From assembly GCF_008830365.1 (NCBI RefSeq), contig NZ_WBKI01000001.1, positions 1,178,001-1,242,000 on the forward strand: a stretch of DNA of 64,000 nt. The letters run 5' to 3'. Made by a program: the position numbers and the translations under genes. This document shows positions 12,163 to 20,402 of this stretch, in pieces. The notes beneath the pieces are model-generated. The model ran no database searches and had not been told where the DNA came from. It worked only from the letters and a program-made list of their open reading frames with translations. Every line of letters begins with the position of its first letter. Position 1 is the first letter of the stretch. This DNA comes from Serratia proteamaculans (lineage in GTDB: Bacteria; Pseudomonadota; Gammaproteobacteria; Enterobacterales; Enterobacteriaceae).

Positions 12163-12275
12163 TAAGGCTAAAAATCATCGTTGGCTGCGAAATCCTATTC
12201 AATTACAAAAAACTTCAATAATTCTGATCGCGCTCGCAAAAATAATTTGGCCCGATTTGCGTCTGATCACACTTT

Positions 12276-12314
12276 TGCCCCACATAGGTGCAGAGAATGC
12301 ACCAGATACGGGCA
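12276..12314. promoter_or_regulatory. Tandem NtrC enhancer sites for the ast operon
   Basis: TGCCCCACATAGGTGCA (12276-12292) and TGCACCAGATACGGGCA (12298-12314) match TGCACC-N5-GGTGCA with one and two mismatches. Their centres are 22 bases apart, about two helical turns, and about 220-260 bases upstream of the sigma-54 promoter, an ordinary enhancer distance. Confidence 0.7.
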
Positions 12315-12423
12315 AAGCCGCGTCAATTCAGGCTTTGCGCGACAAACAGCCGCCCCGAATCGGGCGCCTCCGTGGGCAACCTCCGCGCCAGATCTCATAT
12401 TTGTTAACTTACCGAACAAATTG

Positions 12424-12452
12424 TTGACAGTCTGAAGGCGCGATAATAGGTT
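12424..12452 (+). promoter_or_regulatory. Sigma-70 promoter of the ABC importer operon
   Basis: A perfect -35 TTGACA (12424-12429), a 17-base spacer and TAGGTT (12447-12452) as a weak -10. The predicted start is near 12459, directly at the operator. Confidence 0.65.
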
Positions 12453-12459
12453 AATTTCA

Positions 12460-12477
12460 ATGGAACACGTGTTCCAT
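12460..12477. promoter_or_regulatory. Operator O1 for the LacI-type regulator
   Basis: ATGGAACACGTGTTCCAT is a perfect 18-base palindrome with a central CG, as in LacI-family operators. It begins at about +1 of the importer promoter, a position that would block initiation. The same palindrome recurs at 20229-20246 in front of the asparaginase gene. The nearby LacI-type gene (18231-19223) is the obvious candidate to bind it. Confidence 0.8.
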
Positions 12478-12523
12478 GATGAAAAAACACACACCATATC
12501 GACTGCACAGCATCGGGGTTATC

Positions 12524-13798
12524 ATGGCTCATTTCTGCTTGCGTACTAACCAGAGGATTACCGGGGCCGCACTGGCCGTGCTGTTGGGCCTGCCGGTTTC
12601 TGCCGGCGCCAACACCCGCATCACCTTCGCCAACTATTTGCCGAATGATTACATCAACAAGGTGATTAAAGACTTTGAAGCGGCGCATCCGGACATCCAG
12701 GTGCAGTCGATCAAATGCGGCTTCGCCGACTGCCACCAAAAGCTGACCACCGCACTGGCCGTTGGCCAGGGAGCGGCCGATATCTTCAGCGTCAGCACCA
12801 TCAAGCTGGGCAGCTTTGCCAACTCCGGCGGGCTGAACAACCTGAGCGCCCCACCGTTCAGTATCGATAGCCAGGGTTGGCAGTTTGATCCCTCAATGAT
12901 CAGCCTGGCGAAGGGCAACGACGGCAATATCTATGGCGTGCCCTATGACACCGGCCCGGTGATCATGATCTATCGTAACGACATGGTGCAGAAGGCTGGC
13001 GTGAAGATTGAAGACATCACCAAAAGCTGGGACAGCTTTATTGCCTTTGGGGAAAAACTGAAAAAGGAGCAAGGCGCTTACCTGCTCCCGGCCGCCACCA
13101 GCCTGATCAACCCGTTGGTGGTGGGCATGAACAGTGAACCGGGCAAGCCGGTGTACACCAAAAACGGCAAACCCAATCTCGACTCCCCGCAAATCAAACA
13201 GCTGATGACGGTGATCAAAACGCTGTATGACAAAGGACTGGCGGCCTCGCTAGACGGCTCAACAAACTCGCAGGAATACATCAAGCTGTACCGTCAGGGG
13301 AAACTGTTCGCGGATATCGACGGTCCGTGGGACGAAGGCCGTATTGAACAGGAGTTGGATCCGGACGGTGCCAAAGCAGGGCTGTGGCGCGTCACTGGCG
13401 TACCAGGCAATATCAAGGTCAATGCCGGCGGCACCACGCTGGTGATCCCGAAGCAGAGCAAAAATGCCCAGGCAGCCTGGCAGTTCATTCAGTACTTTAT
13501 GCAGCGTGACGTGGTGATCGACGCCGCGAAAACCGCCGGTACCCTGCCTGCCCGTCTCGACGTGTATAACGCGCCCTACTTTGACACCCCGAGCAGCATT
13601 CTCGGCGGTCAGCATTCGATGCGTTACTACGCCAGCCTGGTGCCGGATCTGAAACCGGTCGCCTCATCGCCGGAGGACAACATCGCCAACGAGATCCTTA
13701 ACGAAGCGGCGAAGAAAATTCTGGTGCAGCATCAGGACATCGACAGCACCCTGCGCGATGCCAACAAGCTGCTGGAACGTCGGATGCGTGCTTTGTAA
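12524..13798 (+). CDS. Carbohydrate ABC transporter, periplasmic substrate-binding protein
   Basis: 424 aa, family-1 extracellular solute-binding protein (UgpB/MalE-like). The start at 12524 (MAHFCLRTNQRITGAALAVL) gives a clean Sec signal peptide ending VSAGA before NTRITFANYLPNDYI, with a GGGG about 7 bases upstream. Frame-open ATGs at 12476/12479 lie inside the operator and are less likely. Typical blocks: PDIQVQSIKCGFADCHQKLTTALAVGQGAADIF, YGVPYDTGPVIMIYRNDMV, GGTTLVIPKQSKNAQAAWQFIQYF. A pair of Cys near residue 60 (KCGFADC) is notable. Its substrate is probably a glycoside; context suggests glycosylated asparagine or a glycopeptide (inference). Confidence 0.88.
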   Translation: MAHFCLRTNQRITGAALAVLLGLPVSAGANTRITFANYLPNDYINKVIKDFEAAHPDIQVQSIKCGFADCHQKLTTALAVGQGAADIFSVSTIKLGSFANSGGLNNLSAPPFSIDSQGWQFDPSMISLAKGNDGNIYGVPYDTGPVIMIYRNDMVQKAGVKIEDITKSWDSFIAFGEKLKKEQGAYLLPAATSLINPLVVGMNSEPGKPVYTKNGKPNLDSPQIKQLMTVIKTLYDKGLAASLDGSTNSQEYIKLYRQGKLFADIDGPWDEGRIEQELDPDGAKAGLWRVTGVPGNIKVNAGGTTLVIPKQSKNAQAAWQFIQYFMQRDVVIDAAKTAGTLPARLDVYNAPYFDTPSSILGGQHSMRYYASLVPDLKPVASSPEDNIANEILNEAAKKILVQHQDIDSTLRDANKLLERRMRAL

Positions 13799-13808
13799 TC
13801 ATCAGATA

Positions 13809-13828
13809 CGGCGGCCAGTCGGCCGCCG
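13809..13828 (+). terminator. Hairpin after the binding-protein gene
   Basis: CGGCGGCC (13809-13816) pairs with GGCCGCCG (13821-13828) across a 4-base loop, between the binding-protein and permease genes. Such hairpins commonly protect the abundant binding-protein mRNA or partly attenuate the downstream genes. The T content after it is modest. Confidence 0.6.
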
Positions 13829-13858
13829 ACTTTATGTTTCCGTCGGTTCGGGGAGTCT

Positions 13859-14800
13859 ATGCGTAAGCGATTTTTCAAAGGGCTGCTGCACGATCACCGC
13901 ACCGCCTACCTGCTGCTGCTGCCGTTTATGCTGCTGTTTGCGGTGTTCAACGCCTTCCCGATCTTCTTCTCGGCGTTTCTGTCATTTCAGTCGTGGAACC
14001 CGGTAAAAGGCCTCAGTTCGATGAAGTTTGTCGGGCTGGATAATTTTTACTATGCCTTCACCGACGATGCCTTCTGGGTGTCGCTGGTCAACACCATCAA
14101 AATTACGCTGGTGTCCGGTCTGTGCCAGCATTTGTTCGCCATCACTCTGGCCTACTCATTGCTGCACATCATCGTGCGGGGCAGACGCTTTTTGAAGGCG
14201 GCGATCTTCCTGCCCTACATCACCTCTTCTGTCGCCGTCAGCCTGATAGTGTTCAACCTGTTCTCCCCGGTCGGCATGGTCAACGAACTGCTCAGCGGGC
14301 TGGCGACCAGGCTGCATCTTGGCGCACTGGCAGCCGCCTTGCCGATCAACTTTTTTGACAGTGACTGGATCCGCTTCACCATCGCCAATCAGGTGACCTG
14401 GAAGTTTACCGGCATCAATACGGTGATCTACATGACTGGCCTGGCGTCGATCTCACCGGACCTGTACGAAGCGATTGAACTGGACGGCGCCGGCCGCTGG
14501 CAGAAATTCCGCTATATCGCCCTGCCGCTGTTGGCACCCTTTATCTTCTTCGCCACGCTGATGACGCTGATCGGCAATATGCAGCTGTTCAATGAACCGA
14601 TGATCCTGACGCAAGGGACCGGCGGCGTCGACAACAGCGGCCTGACGGTGTCGATGTACGTGTATAAAACCGGCTGGTCCTATCTGGATATGGGCACCGC
14701 TTCGGCAATATCCTGGATCCTGTTCCTGTTGATAGCCGTGGTCAGCGCACTGGTATTTTGGGGCTTTGGCAATCGCGGGGGATTAAAAGATGAACGCTAA
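13859..14800 (+). CDS. Carbohydrate ABC transporter permease, MalF/UgpA type
   Basis: 313 aa with six predicted membrane segments, the first at residues 17-40. The ATPase-docking EAA loop is visible as EAIELDGAGRWQKFRYIALPLL near residue 205. Forms the inner-membrane channel with the next gene product. Its 3' end overlaps the next start by 11 bases, showing translational coupling. The GGGGAGTCT before the ATG is a fair ribosome site. Confidence 0.92.
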   Translation: MRKRFFKGLLHDHRTAYLLLLPFMLLFAVFNAFPIFFSAFLSFQSWNPVKGLSSMKFVGLDNFYYAFTDDAFWVSLVNTIKITLVSGLCQHLFAITLAYSLLHIIVRGRRFLKAAIFLPYITSSVAVSLIVFNLFSPVGMVNELLSGLATRLHLGALAAALPINFFDSDWIRFTIANQVTWKFTGINTVIYMTGLASISPDLYEAIELDGAGRWQKFRYIALPLLAPFIFFATLMTLIGNMQLFNEPMILTQGTGGVDNSGLTVSMYVYKTGWSYLDMGTASAISWILFLLIAVVSALVFWGFGNRGGLKDER

Positions 14801-15623
14801 CGGACGCCGTTTTGACACCGGCAAGCTGGTGATCTACCTGCTGGTCTCGCTGTTTGCTTCACTGTCACTGTTCCCGTTCTACTGGTCGGCCTTGCTGGCA
14901 ACGCAGGACACCCGCAGCATCATGGGCATGTCGCTGCGCTTTGGCAGCCACCTGTTGGAAAACTACCTAGGGCTGGAACAACAGGTGCCCTTCACCCGCT
15001 CGCTGATCAATACCCTGTATGTCACCGCCATGGCGACCCTGACCAGCGTACTGGTGTCCGCCGCCGCGGGTTACGCCTTCAGCGTTTATCAGTTCAAGGG
15101 CAAGAAGGTGTTGTTCACCACCCTGATGCTGACCATGATGGTCCCCAGCGTGGTCAACCTGGTGCCCTATTTCTTCGTGATCAAAAGCGTCGGCCTGCTG
15201 GATCAGTTCGCCGCCGTCTGGCTACCGGCCGGTGTCAACATCTTTGGTATTTTCCTGGTACGCCAGTACGTCAGCTCCTCACTGCCCAGCGAAATCCTCG
15301 ACAGCGCGCGTATGGATGGCCTGAACGAACTGCAGATCTTCCTGCGTATCGGCCTGCCGCTGATGCGTCCGGCGCTGCTGACGGTGGCGATCGTGGTGGT
15401 GGTCGATACCTGGAACAACTTTATGCTGCCGCTGGTAGCGTTACAGTCGCCGGACAAACAAATTCTACAGTTGGTGCTGCGTAGCCTGAGCGGCGCCACC
15501 GCCACGCCGTGGAATCTGGTGATGACCGGCAGTTTCCTGGCGATCGTGCCGCTGCTGATCGCCTTTATCTTCTCTTCCAAACAAATGATGGAGAGCCTCA
15601 CCCGTGGGGCGGTCAAAGGGTAA
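14790..15623 (+). CDS. Carbohydrate ABC transporter permease, MalG/UgpE type
   Basis: 277 aa with six membrane segments and the EAA loop EILDSARMDGLNELQIFLRIGLPL near residue 170. It pairs with the upstream permease to form the channel of the importer. The start ATG lies inside the end of the previous gene. The next gene, an aminopeptidase, starts three bases after this stop, which is unusual for such operons. Confidence 0.93.
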   Translation: MNANGRRFDTGKLVIYLLVSLFASLSLFPFYWSALLATQDTRSIMGMSLRFGSHLLENYLGLEQQVPFTRSLINTLYVTAMATLTSVLVSAAAGYAFSVYQFKGKKVLFTTLMLTMMVPSVVNLVPYFFVIKSVGLLDQFAAVWLPAGVNIFGIFLVRQYVSSSLPSEILDSARMDGLNELQIFLRIGLPLMRPALLTVAIVVVVDTWNNFMLPLVALQSPDKQILQLVLRSLSGATATPWNLVMTGSFLAIVPLLIAFIFSSKQMMESLTRGAVKG

Positions 15624-15626
15624 CTT

Positions 15627-17036
15627 ATGCAATCAATCGATATTTACCGCGATCACAGCACCGCTGAGCGCCAGCAAGTGATCCTGTTTGCCACTGCGGA
15701 GGACGCACTGCCTGCCACCTTGCAAAATGCCGGTCTGCAACGGGCAGCGGTCGGCACGCTTTATCCGCTGGGTGACAGTCGTTTTGCTCTCAATATCGGC
15801 ACGCCACTGACCCCCGCCGCATTGCAGGACGCCGGGGCCATTATCGCAGCCGGACAAAAAGATTTCGGCTTGCAGCAGCTACGCCTGACGCTAACGCCAG
15901 AGCGGCCGGCAGATGCCGAGAGCTGGCGCTGGCTGCTGTTCGGCCTGCGCCTGGGGGCTTATCGTTATCAGCATCACGACAGTGCGAAGCTCACCGACCC
16001 CACCCAGCCACTGAACAGCCAGGATGCGACCACCCAAGCGCTGTGCGACTGGGCTAATCTGCATGCTGAGGGGGTGATCATTGGTCGCGAGCTGATGAAC
16101 AAACCGGCCAATATTCTCTACCCGAAAAGCTTTGTGGAAGCGGTAGCCCAACTGCCGTTCAGCCACCTGCGCCAGGAAGTGCTGGGGGATGAACAAATGT
16201 CAGCACTGGGTTTTGGCGGCCTGCTCGGGGTGGGCCAGGGCAGCGCCCGTGCGTCTCAGTTGCTGATCCTCGATCACCATCCGGCCAACGCCCGACACAC
16301 GCTGGCGCTGGTCGGCAAAGGCGTCACCTTCGACAGCGGCGGCATCAGCATTAAAGGCGCGGCACGCATGAGCACCATGAAGTTCGATATGGGCGGTGCC
16401 GCCGCGGTGGTGGGCGCCATGCGCATTATCGACGCACTGCAATTACCCATCCGCGTCATTGGCCTGTGCGGGCTGGTGGAAAACATGCCTTCTTCCCGTG
16501 CCCAACGGCCTGGTGACGTTGTCACTATGCACAACGGTAAATCGGTGGAGATCATTTCCACCGACGCCGAAGGCCGCATGGTGCTGGCGGACGTGATCAG
16601 CTATGCCCAGCAACGCTTCCAGCCGGATTATCTGCTGGATATCGCCACCCTGACCGGCGGTGCCGGCGTGGCGTTGGGCAAGGAATATGCTGCCATGATG
16701 GGCAACGACCCGGCGTTTCTGGCGCAGGTCACCCAGGCGGGCCAGGTCAGCGCAGAACCGGTGTGGCCGATGCCGCACGGCGGCTGGTATCGCGGCGTGC
16801 TGAAGTCTGAATTTGCCGACTACCGCCACGGTGGCGAAGATCCACACGGCAGCCCGTGCGTGGCGGCGACCTTTATCAGTGAGTTCGTGCAACCGGGTCA
16901 ACGCTGGACACACCTGGACATCGCCGCCATGTCGACCGATATGCCGCACCGTAAGCTGTACGCCAACGGCGCATCCTCATTCGGCGTGCTGTTGCTGGCA
17001 CGGCTGAGTTCCCTGCTTGCCGAAACGGAGCACTGA
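15627..17036 (+). CDS. M17 leucyl aminopeptidase family protein inside the ABC importer operon
   Basis: 469 aa. The C-terminal catalytic domain has the M17 signature: VGKGVTFDSGGISIKGA (from about residue 229, with the metal-binding Lys and Asp), MKFDMGGAAAV, and STDAEGRMVLADV (311-323; the family has NTDAEGR). It should be a cytosolic two-metal exopeptidase releasing N-terminal residues. The N-terminal domain is divergent from PepA, as in PepB-like members. It sits between permease and ATPase genes and its stop overlaps the ATPase start (TGATG), so it is tightly co-translated with the transporter. That suggests the imported substrate contains a peptide bond (inference). Confidence 0.92.
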   Translation: MQSIDIYRDHSTAERQQVILFATAEDALPATLQNAGLQRAAVGTLYPLGDSRFALNIGTPLTPAALQDAGAIIAAGQKDFGLQQLRLTLTPERPADAESWRWLLFGLRLGAYRYQHHDSAKLTDPTQPLNSQDATTQALCDWANLHAEGVIIGRELMNKPANILYPKSFVEAVAQLPFSHLRQEVLGDEQMSALGFGGLLGVGQGSARASQLLILDHHPANARHTLALVGKGVTFDSGGISIKGAARMSTMKFDMGGAAAVVGAMRIIDALQLPIRVIGLCGLVENMPSSRAQRPGDVVTMHNGKSVEIISTDAEGRMVLADVISYAQQRFQPDYLLDIATLTGGAGVALGKEYAAMMGNDPAFLAQVTQAGQVSAEPVWPMPHGGWYRGVLKSEFADYRHGGEDPHGSPCVAATFISEFVQPGQRWTHLDIAAMSTDMPHRKLYANGASSFGVLLLARLSSLLAETEH

Positions 17037-18169
17037 TGGCCTACGTAGAACTGCTTGATATCAACAAACGTTATGACAACGGCTATCAGGCCGCCAGCGA
17101 CGTGAATCTGCAGGTGGAGAAAGGTGAGTTTGTGGTGCTGCTCGGCCCATCGGGCTGCGGCAAATCCACCACTCTGCGCATGATCGCCGGGTTGGAAACC
17201 CTGTCCTCCGGCGAATTGCGGATTGACGGCGAACGCATGAACGAGGTGCTGCCCAAATACCGTGATATCGCCATGGTGTTCCAGAGCTATGCACTGTACC
17301 CGCACATGACGGTGTACGAGAACATGGCGCTGTCGCTAAAAATCAAAGGGATGGCCAAAGCGGAGATCGCCAGCCAGATTGCCGCGGTCGCCGAAATGCT
17401 GCACCTGAGCGAGTTCCTGCAGGTCAAACCCGGTCAGTTGTCCGGTGGCCAACGCCAGCGGGTGGCACTCGGTCGGGCGATTGTCCGGCGACCCAAGGTG
17501 TTCCTGTTCGATGAGCCGCTGTCCAACCTCGATGCCAAACTGCGCAACCGCATGCGTCAGGAGTTATCGGCGTTACACAAGGCGATCGGCGCCACCATCA
17601 TCTACGTCACCCACGATCAGGTGGAGGCGATGACCATGGCAGACAAAGTAGTGATCATGAACCAGGGCAAAGTGCAGCAAATCGGCACGCCGCTGGATCT
17701 TTATCACCGGCCGGTTAATCGTTTTGTCGCCGAGTTTATCGGCTCACCGCAGATGAATCTGTTTGAGGTACAGGTACAGGTTCAGGGCGAGCAGATTGTG
17801 CTGCAGGGCGATTCGGGATTGGTGTTGCCGCTGGCGGCAGCCGACTTCCCGGCGCTGAGCCCTCTGCACGGTGCCTGGCTGACGTTGGGGTGTCGTCCGG
17901 AAGCCTGTAGCATCAGCGCGCCGCTGGCGGAGCCGCATCTGAGCGGGACGCTGGTGTACAGTGAAAATCTGGGGGCGGAGAACAACCTGTTCGTGCAGGG
18001 TGACAACGGCGCGCAGTACATCGTGAAACAGCATACTCAATTGCAGCACTCACAAGGGCAACCGCTGGCGGTGACGCTGGATACCACCGCGTTGCACTTT
18101 TTTGATCCGCAAACGGGCGAACGGCTGGCGCCGCGCGGGGAAACGGTGTTACCGACCGGCGTTCTGTGA
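17036..18169 (+). CDS. Carbohydrate ABC transporter ATP-binding protein, MalK/UgpC/MsmK type
   Basis: 377 aa. Nucleotide-binding domain at residues 1-235: Walker A GPSGCGKST (about 37-45), signature LSGGQRQRVALGRAIVR (about 135), Walker B VFLFDEPLSNLDAKLR (about 158) and switch HDQVEAM. The remainder is the C-terminal regulatory (TOBE/MalK-like) domain. It energises the binding-protein/permease system encoded just upstream. It starts at TGATG with the aminopeptidase stop and is the last structural gene of the operon. Confidence 0.94.
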   Translation: MAYVELLDINKRYDNGYQAASDVNLQVEKGEFVVLLGPSGCGKSTTLRMIAGLETLSSGELRIDGERMNEVLPKYRDIAMVFQSYALYPHMTVYENMALSLKIKGMAKAEIASQIAAVAEMLHLSEFLQVKPGQLSGGQRQRVALGRAIVRRPKVFLFDEPLSNLDAKLRNRMRQELSALHKAIGATIIYVTHDQVEAMTMADKVVIMNQGKVQQIGTPLDLYHRPVNRFVAEFIGSPQMNLFEVQVQVQGEQIVLQGDSGLVLPLAAADFPALSPLHGAWLTLGCRPEACSISAPLAEPHLSGTLVYSENLGAENNLFVQGDNGAQYIVKQHTQLQHSQGQPLAVTLDTTALHFFDPQTGERLAPRGETVLPTGVL

Positions 18170-18230
18170 GATCCTATCACCGCTGCGCGCCCCTACCGCA
18201 GCGCCCTGTTTTCCGTTGAGTATTCGCCCC

Positions 18231-19223
18231 ATGCCGATTAAAAAAGTCACCTCTCACGATGTCGCCCGCGTTGCCGGTGTTTCACGCACCGTAGTCTCCC
18301 GCGCCTTTTCCAATCAGGGCCGGGTGTCGCAGAAGAACCGTGAACTGGTAATGCGCGTCGCCAGCCAACTGGGCTACGCGCCGGACGCCATCGCCCAGAG
18401 CCTGCACACCGGAAAAACCGGCTTTGTCGCGGTGGTGGTTAACCACTTTCATGACCTGTCCGATCTGGAGTTTTTCGACCGTTTGGTGGAACAACTGCAA
18501 AACAGCAACCGACAGGCGGTGATGATCCGGCTGGAAGGCATCGCAGATCCGGCCGGCTACCTGAAACAAACCATTTCCTATCACGTGGATTCTGCCGTGG
18601 TGTTCGCCGACAACATCAGCGCCCGCGCCGCGAAGGATCTGTTCCGCATTGCCACACCGATTATGCTCAACGGCCTGGCGGGTGACGCCCTGTGCGATGC
18701 GCTCAACGCCGACGAGGCCCCCAGCCTGCAACAACTGGCGGCGCTGATGGCGCAAAAAGGTCAGCGGCGGGTGGCGGTGCTTGGCGGGCGCAGCAGCGCC
18801 AAAGGGGAACAGCTACGGCAGCAGACCTTCTTAGCCCAGGCGGCACAGCAACAGTTGCAGATCGTGGCCCAGCTCAGCGGGGATTACAGCTACCAGAGTG
18901 GTTTCAAGCTGGCACCGCAGCTACTGGCGGCACAGCCGGCCCCGCAGGCGATCTTCTGCACCGCAGATTCCATGGCAATGGGGGTGATGGATTATATTCG
19001 TTTGCATACGTCGTTGCGGATCCCGCAAGACGTCGCGGTCTACGGCTTTGACGATATCCCGATGGCCGCCTGGCCGAGCTATCAACTGACCTCGGTGCGG
19101 CGGGATATCAGCGCGATGATCGCCGCCATTGTGCAACTAATAGAATTACGCAGCAGCAGCCCGCAGGCCGCGCCGCAGCAGGTGGCCATCCCCACCGAAC
19201 TGGTGGTTCGCGCCTCCTGTTAA
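18231..19223 (+). CDS. LacI-family transcriptional regulator of the importer/asparaginase regulon
   Basis: 330 aa. Helix-turn-helix at residues 5-25 (THDVA-type SHDVARVAGVSRTVVSRAF), hinge helix YAPDAIAQSLHTGKTG, then a periplasmic-binding-protein-like effector domain (TADSMAMGVMDYIR, IPQDVAVYGFDDIPMAAW, TSVRRD). The start ATG 18231 (MPIKKVTSHDV) fits LacI proteins; the upstream open frame overlaps the ATPase gene. It should bind the two identical palindromes at 12460 and 20229, repressing import and asparaginase genes until the inducer is present. The effector is unknown, probably the transported compound. Confidence 0.92.
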   Translation: MPIKKVTSHDVARVAGVSRTVVSRAFSNQGRVSQKNRELVMRVASQLGYAPDAIAQSLHTGKTGFVAVVVNHFHDLSDLEFFDRLVEQLQNSNRQAVMIRLEGIADPAGYLKQTISYHVDSAVVFADNISARAAKDLFRIATPIMLNGLAGDALCDALNADEAPSLQQLAALMAQKGQRRVAVLGGRSSAKGEQLRQQTFLAQAAQQQLQIVAQLSGDYSYQSGFKLAPQLLAAQPAPQAIFCTADSMAMGVMDYIRLHTSLRIPQDVAVYGFDDIPMAAWPSYQLTSVRRDISAMIAAIVQLIELRSSSPQAAPQQVAIPTELVVRASC

Positions 19224-19241
19224 CCCCGCTTTTCAGCGGGT
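19224..19241. terminator. Short hairpin at the LacI/asparaginase convergence
   Basis: CCCGCT (19225-19230) pairs with AGCGGG (19235-19240) around a short T-rich loop, across the two convergent stops. A small bidirectional terminator is plausible, but the stem is short. Confidence 0.4.
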
Positions 19242-20159
19242 GGTAATGATCTCGGCATCGCGTAATTCCGGTGCCGCCATGCCGCTTTGCCACAGCCAAT
19301 ATTGGATCGGACCGGGGCAGTTGAGGCTTACCACCTTGTGGTTGCCGTGTTTATCGACGGCATGGATAGTCACCCCTTCGGTGTAACCGTCCTTCAGGTA
19401 GTTCAAATCCTCTATCGCTTCATACACCGCCTGATCCAGCGTCATGCCCATCTTCATATACAACACCACGGCACGGCTGGTACCGCAACGGATGGTCATT
19501 TCCCCGGTGTGGGTACAGGCGCAGGCCCCATAGCGGCTGTCGGCATAGGAACCGCTGCCGATGATTGGGCTGTCTCCCAAGCGGCCCGGGTATTTCCATG
19601 CCCAGCCAGAGGTAGAGGTAGCCGCACTCAGGGTGCCCCCGCCATCCTGCGCCAAGAACACCGTGGTATCGCGCACTCGCTCGGGATCGGTGGCGTTATT
19701 CGACAACCCGGCCAGCGGAATATTCGGCCAGTCACGACGCTGTGCCGCGCTCATCGCCTGCTCCAGCTTTTCCCACCACACGCGTTTGGAGTCGGCAATC
19801 AGGTTGTCGCCCGCCAGTGCGCCAATTTCGGCAGCAAAACGAGCCGCCCCGGCACCGACCAGGATCTCGTGGTTAAGATCTTTCATCACCCGGTAAGCCA
19901 CCTCCACTGGATGCAGGTACCCTTGCAATGCCCCTACCGCACCGGTGCGCAAGCTGTCGCCGTCCATCACCGAGGCATCCAGCTCCATCTCGCCCAGGAC
20001 GTTGGGCCAGCCGCCATAACCCACGGTGCGCACGCTCGGATCCAGCTCCACCAGCTTGATGCCGTCAACGATAGCGCGCAGGCCATTGTGCCCCTGCTGC
20101 AGCCGTTCGGCCGACAGACCGATCCCCGGATGTCCTTCAGAGTTTGCAATCACAATCAT
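19233..20159 (-). CDS. Glycosylasparaginase-type Ntn hydrolase (N4-(beta-N-acetylglucosaminyl)-L-asparaginase family)
   Basis: 308 aa, family T2 N-terminal-nucleophile hydrolase. Compared with human aspartylglucosaminidase the key blocks are present: VGYGGWPNVLGEMELDA, DGDSLRTGAVGAL, the autocleavage site RDT with nucleophile Thr165, and TSTSGWAWKYPGRLGDSP then GSGSYAD. It should self-cleave at Asp164-Thr165 and hydrolyse the amide between Asn and GlcNAc (or a beta-aspartyl peptide) in the cytosol; there is no signal peptide. ATG 20159 (MIVIANSEGHPGIG) matches the family; a GTG at 20204 is an alternative. Its promoter carries operator O2, tying it to the importer operon. Isoaspartyl peptidase activity is an alternative. 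Confidence 0.88.
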   Translation of the reverse strand: MIVIANSEGHPGIGLSAERLQQGHNGLRAIVDGIKLVELDPSVRTVGYGGWPNVLGEMELDASVMDGDSLRTGAVGALQGYLHPVEVAYRVMKDLNHEILVGAGAARFAAEIGALAGDNLIADSKRVWWEKLEQAMSAAQRRDWPNIPLAGLSNNATDPERVRDTTVFLAQDGGGTLSAATSTSGWAWKYPGRLGDSPIIGSGSYADSRYGACACTHTGEMTIRCGTSRAVVLYMKMGMTLDQAVYEAIEDLNYLKDGYTEGVTIHAVDKHGNHKVVSLNCPGPIQYWLWQSGMAAPELRDAEIITTR

Positions 20160-20225
20160 AGGATTTTGTTTCCCGCACGGCGTTGAGCGCCCAAAGAGAG
20201 GCACCGGGATTTCCGGTGTTCAGTG

Positions 20226-20249
20226 CCAATGGAACACGTGTTCCATTGG
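20226..20249. promoter_or_regulatory. Operator O2 for the LacI-type regulator
   Basis: A perfect 24-base palindrome whose 18-base core (20229-20246) is identical to O1, extended by three bases on each side. It lies 7 bases downstream of the asparaginase -10 element, so over the transcription start. Confidence 0.8.
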
Positions 20250-20256
20250 AGTTTAA

Positions 20257-20285
20257 AAAGTATCTTCGCCTCGCTGAAAAGTCAA
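20257..20285 (-). promoter_or_regulatory. Sigma-70 promoter of the asparaginase gene
   Basis: On the minus strand TTGACT (20285-20280), a 17-base spacer and TACTTT (20262-20257). The architecture (promoter, then operator at the start site) is the same as at 12424-12477. Confidence 0.6.
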
Positions 20286-20402
20286 ACTCAGGCGGCAAAA
20301 AGCGTGGCGTGGCACGCTTTTTCTCAACGTGCTGCCGGGCCAGCAAACGTGCACCATTCAACTACACTGTGATCTCGACCGAAAAGCGCATGAGGAGCCA
20401 TG

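Noticed and set aside
12287-12303. GGTGCA-N5-TGCACC palindrome as a separate operator
   Set aside because: Better explained as the adjoining half-sites of two NtrC boxes (12276-12292 and 12298-12314).
12181-12435. 84-codon plus-strand ORF in the ast/importer control region
   Set aside because: It covers the NtrC boxes and the importer promoter; no ribosome site and no domain.
12476-12523. Upstream in-frame start of the substrate-binding protein
   Set aside because: The ATGs at 12476/12479 fall inside the operator, too close to the predicted transcript start, and would put 16 residues in front of a good signal peptide.
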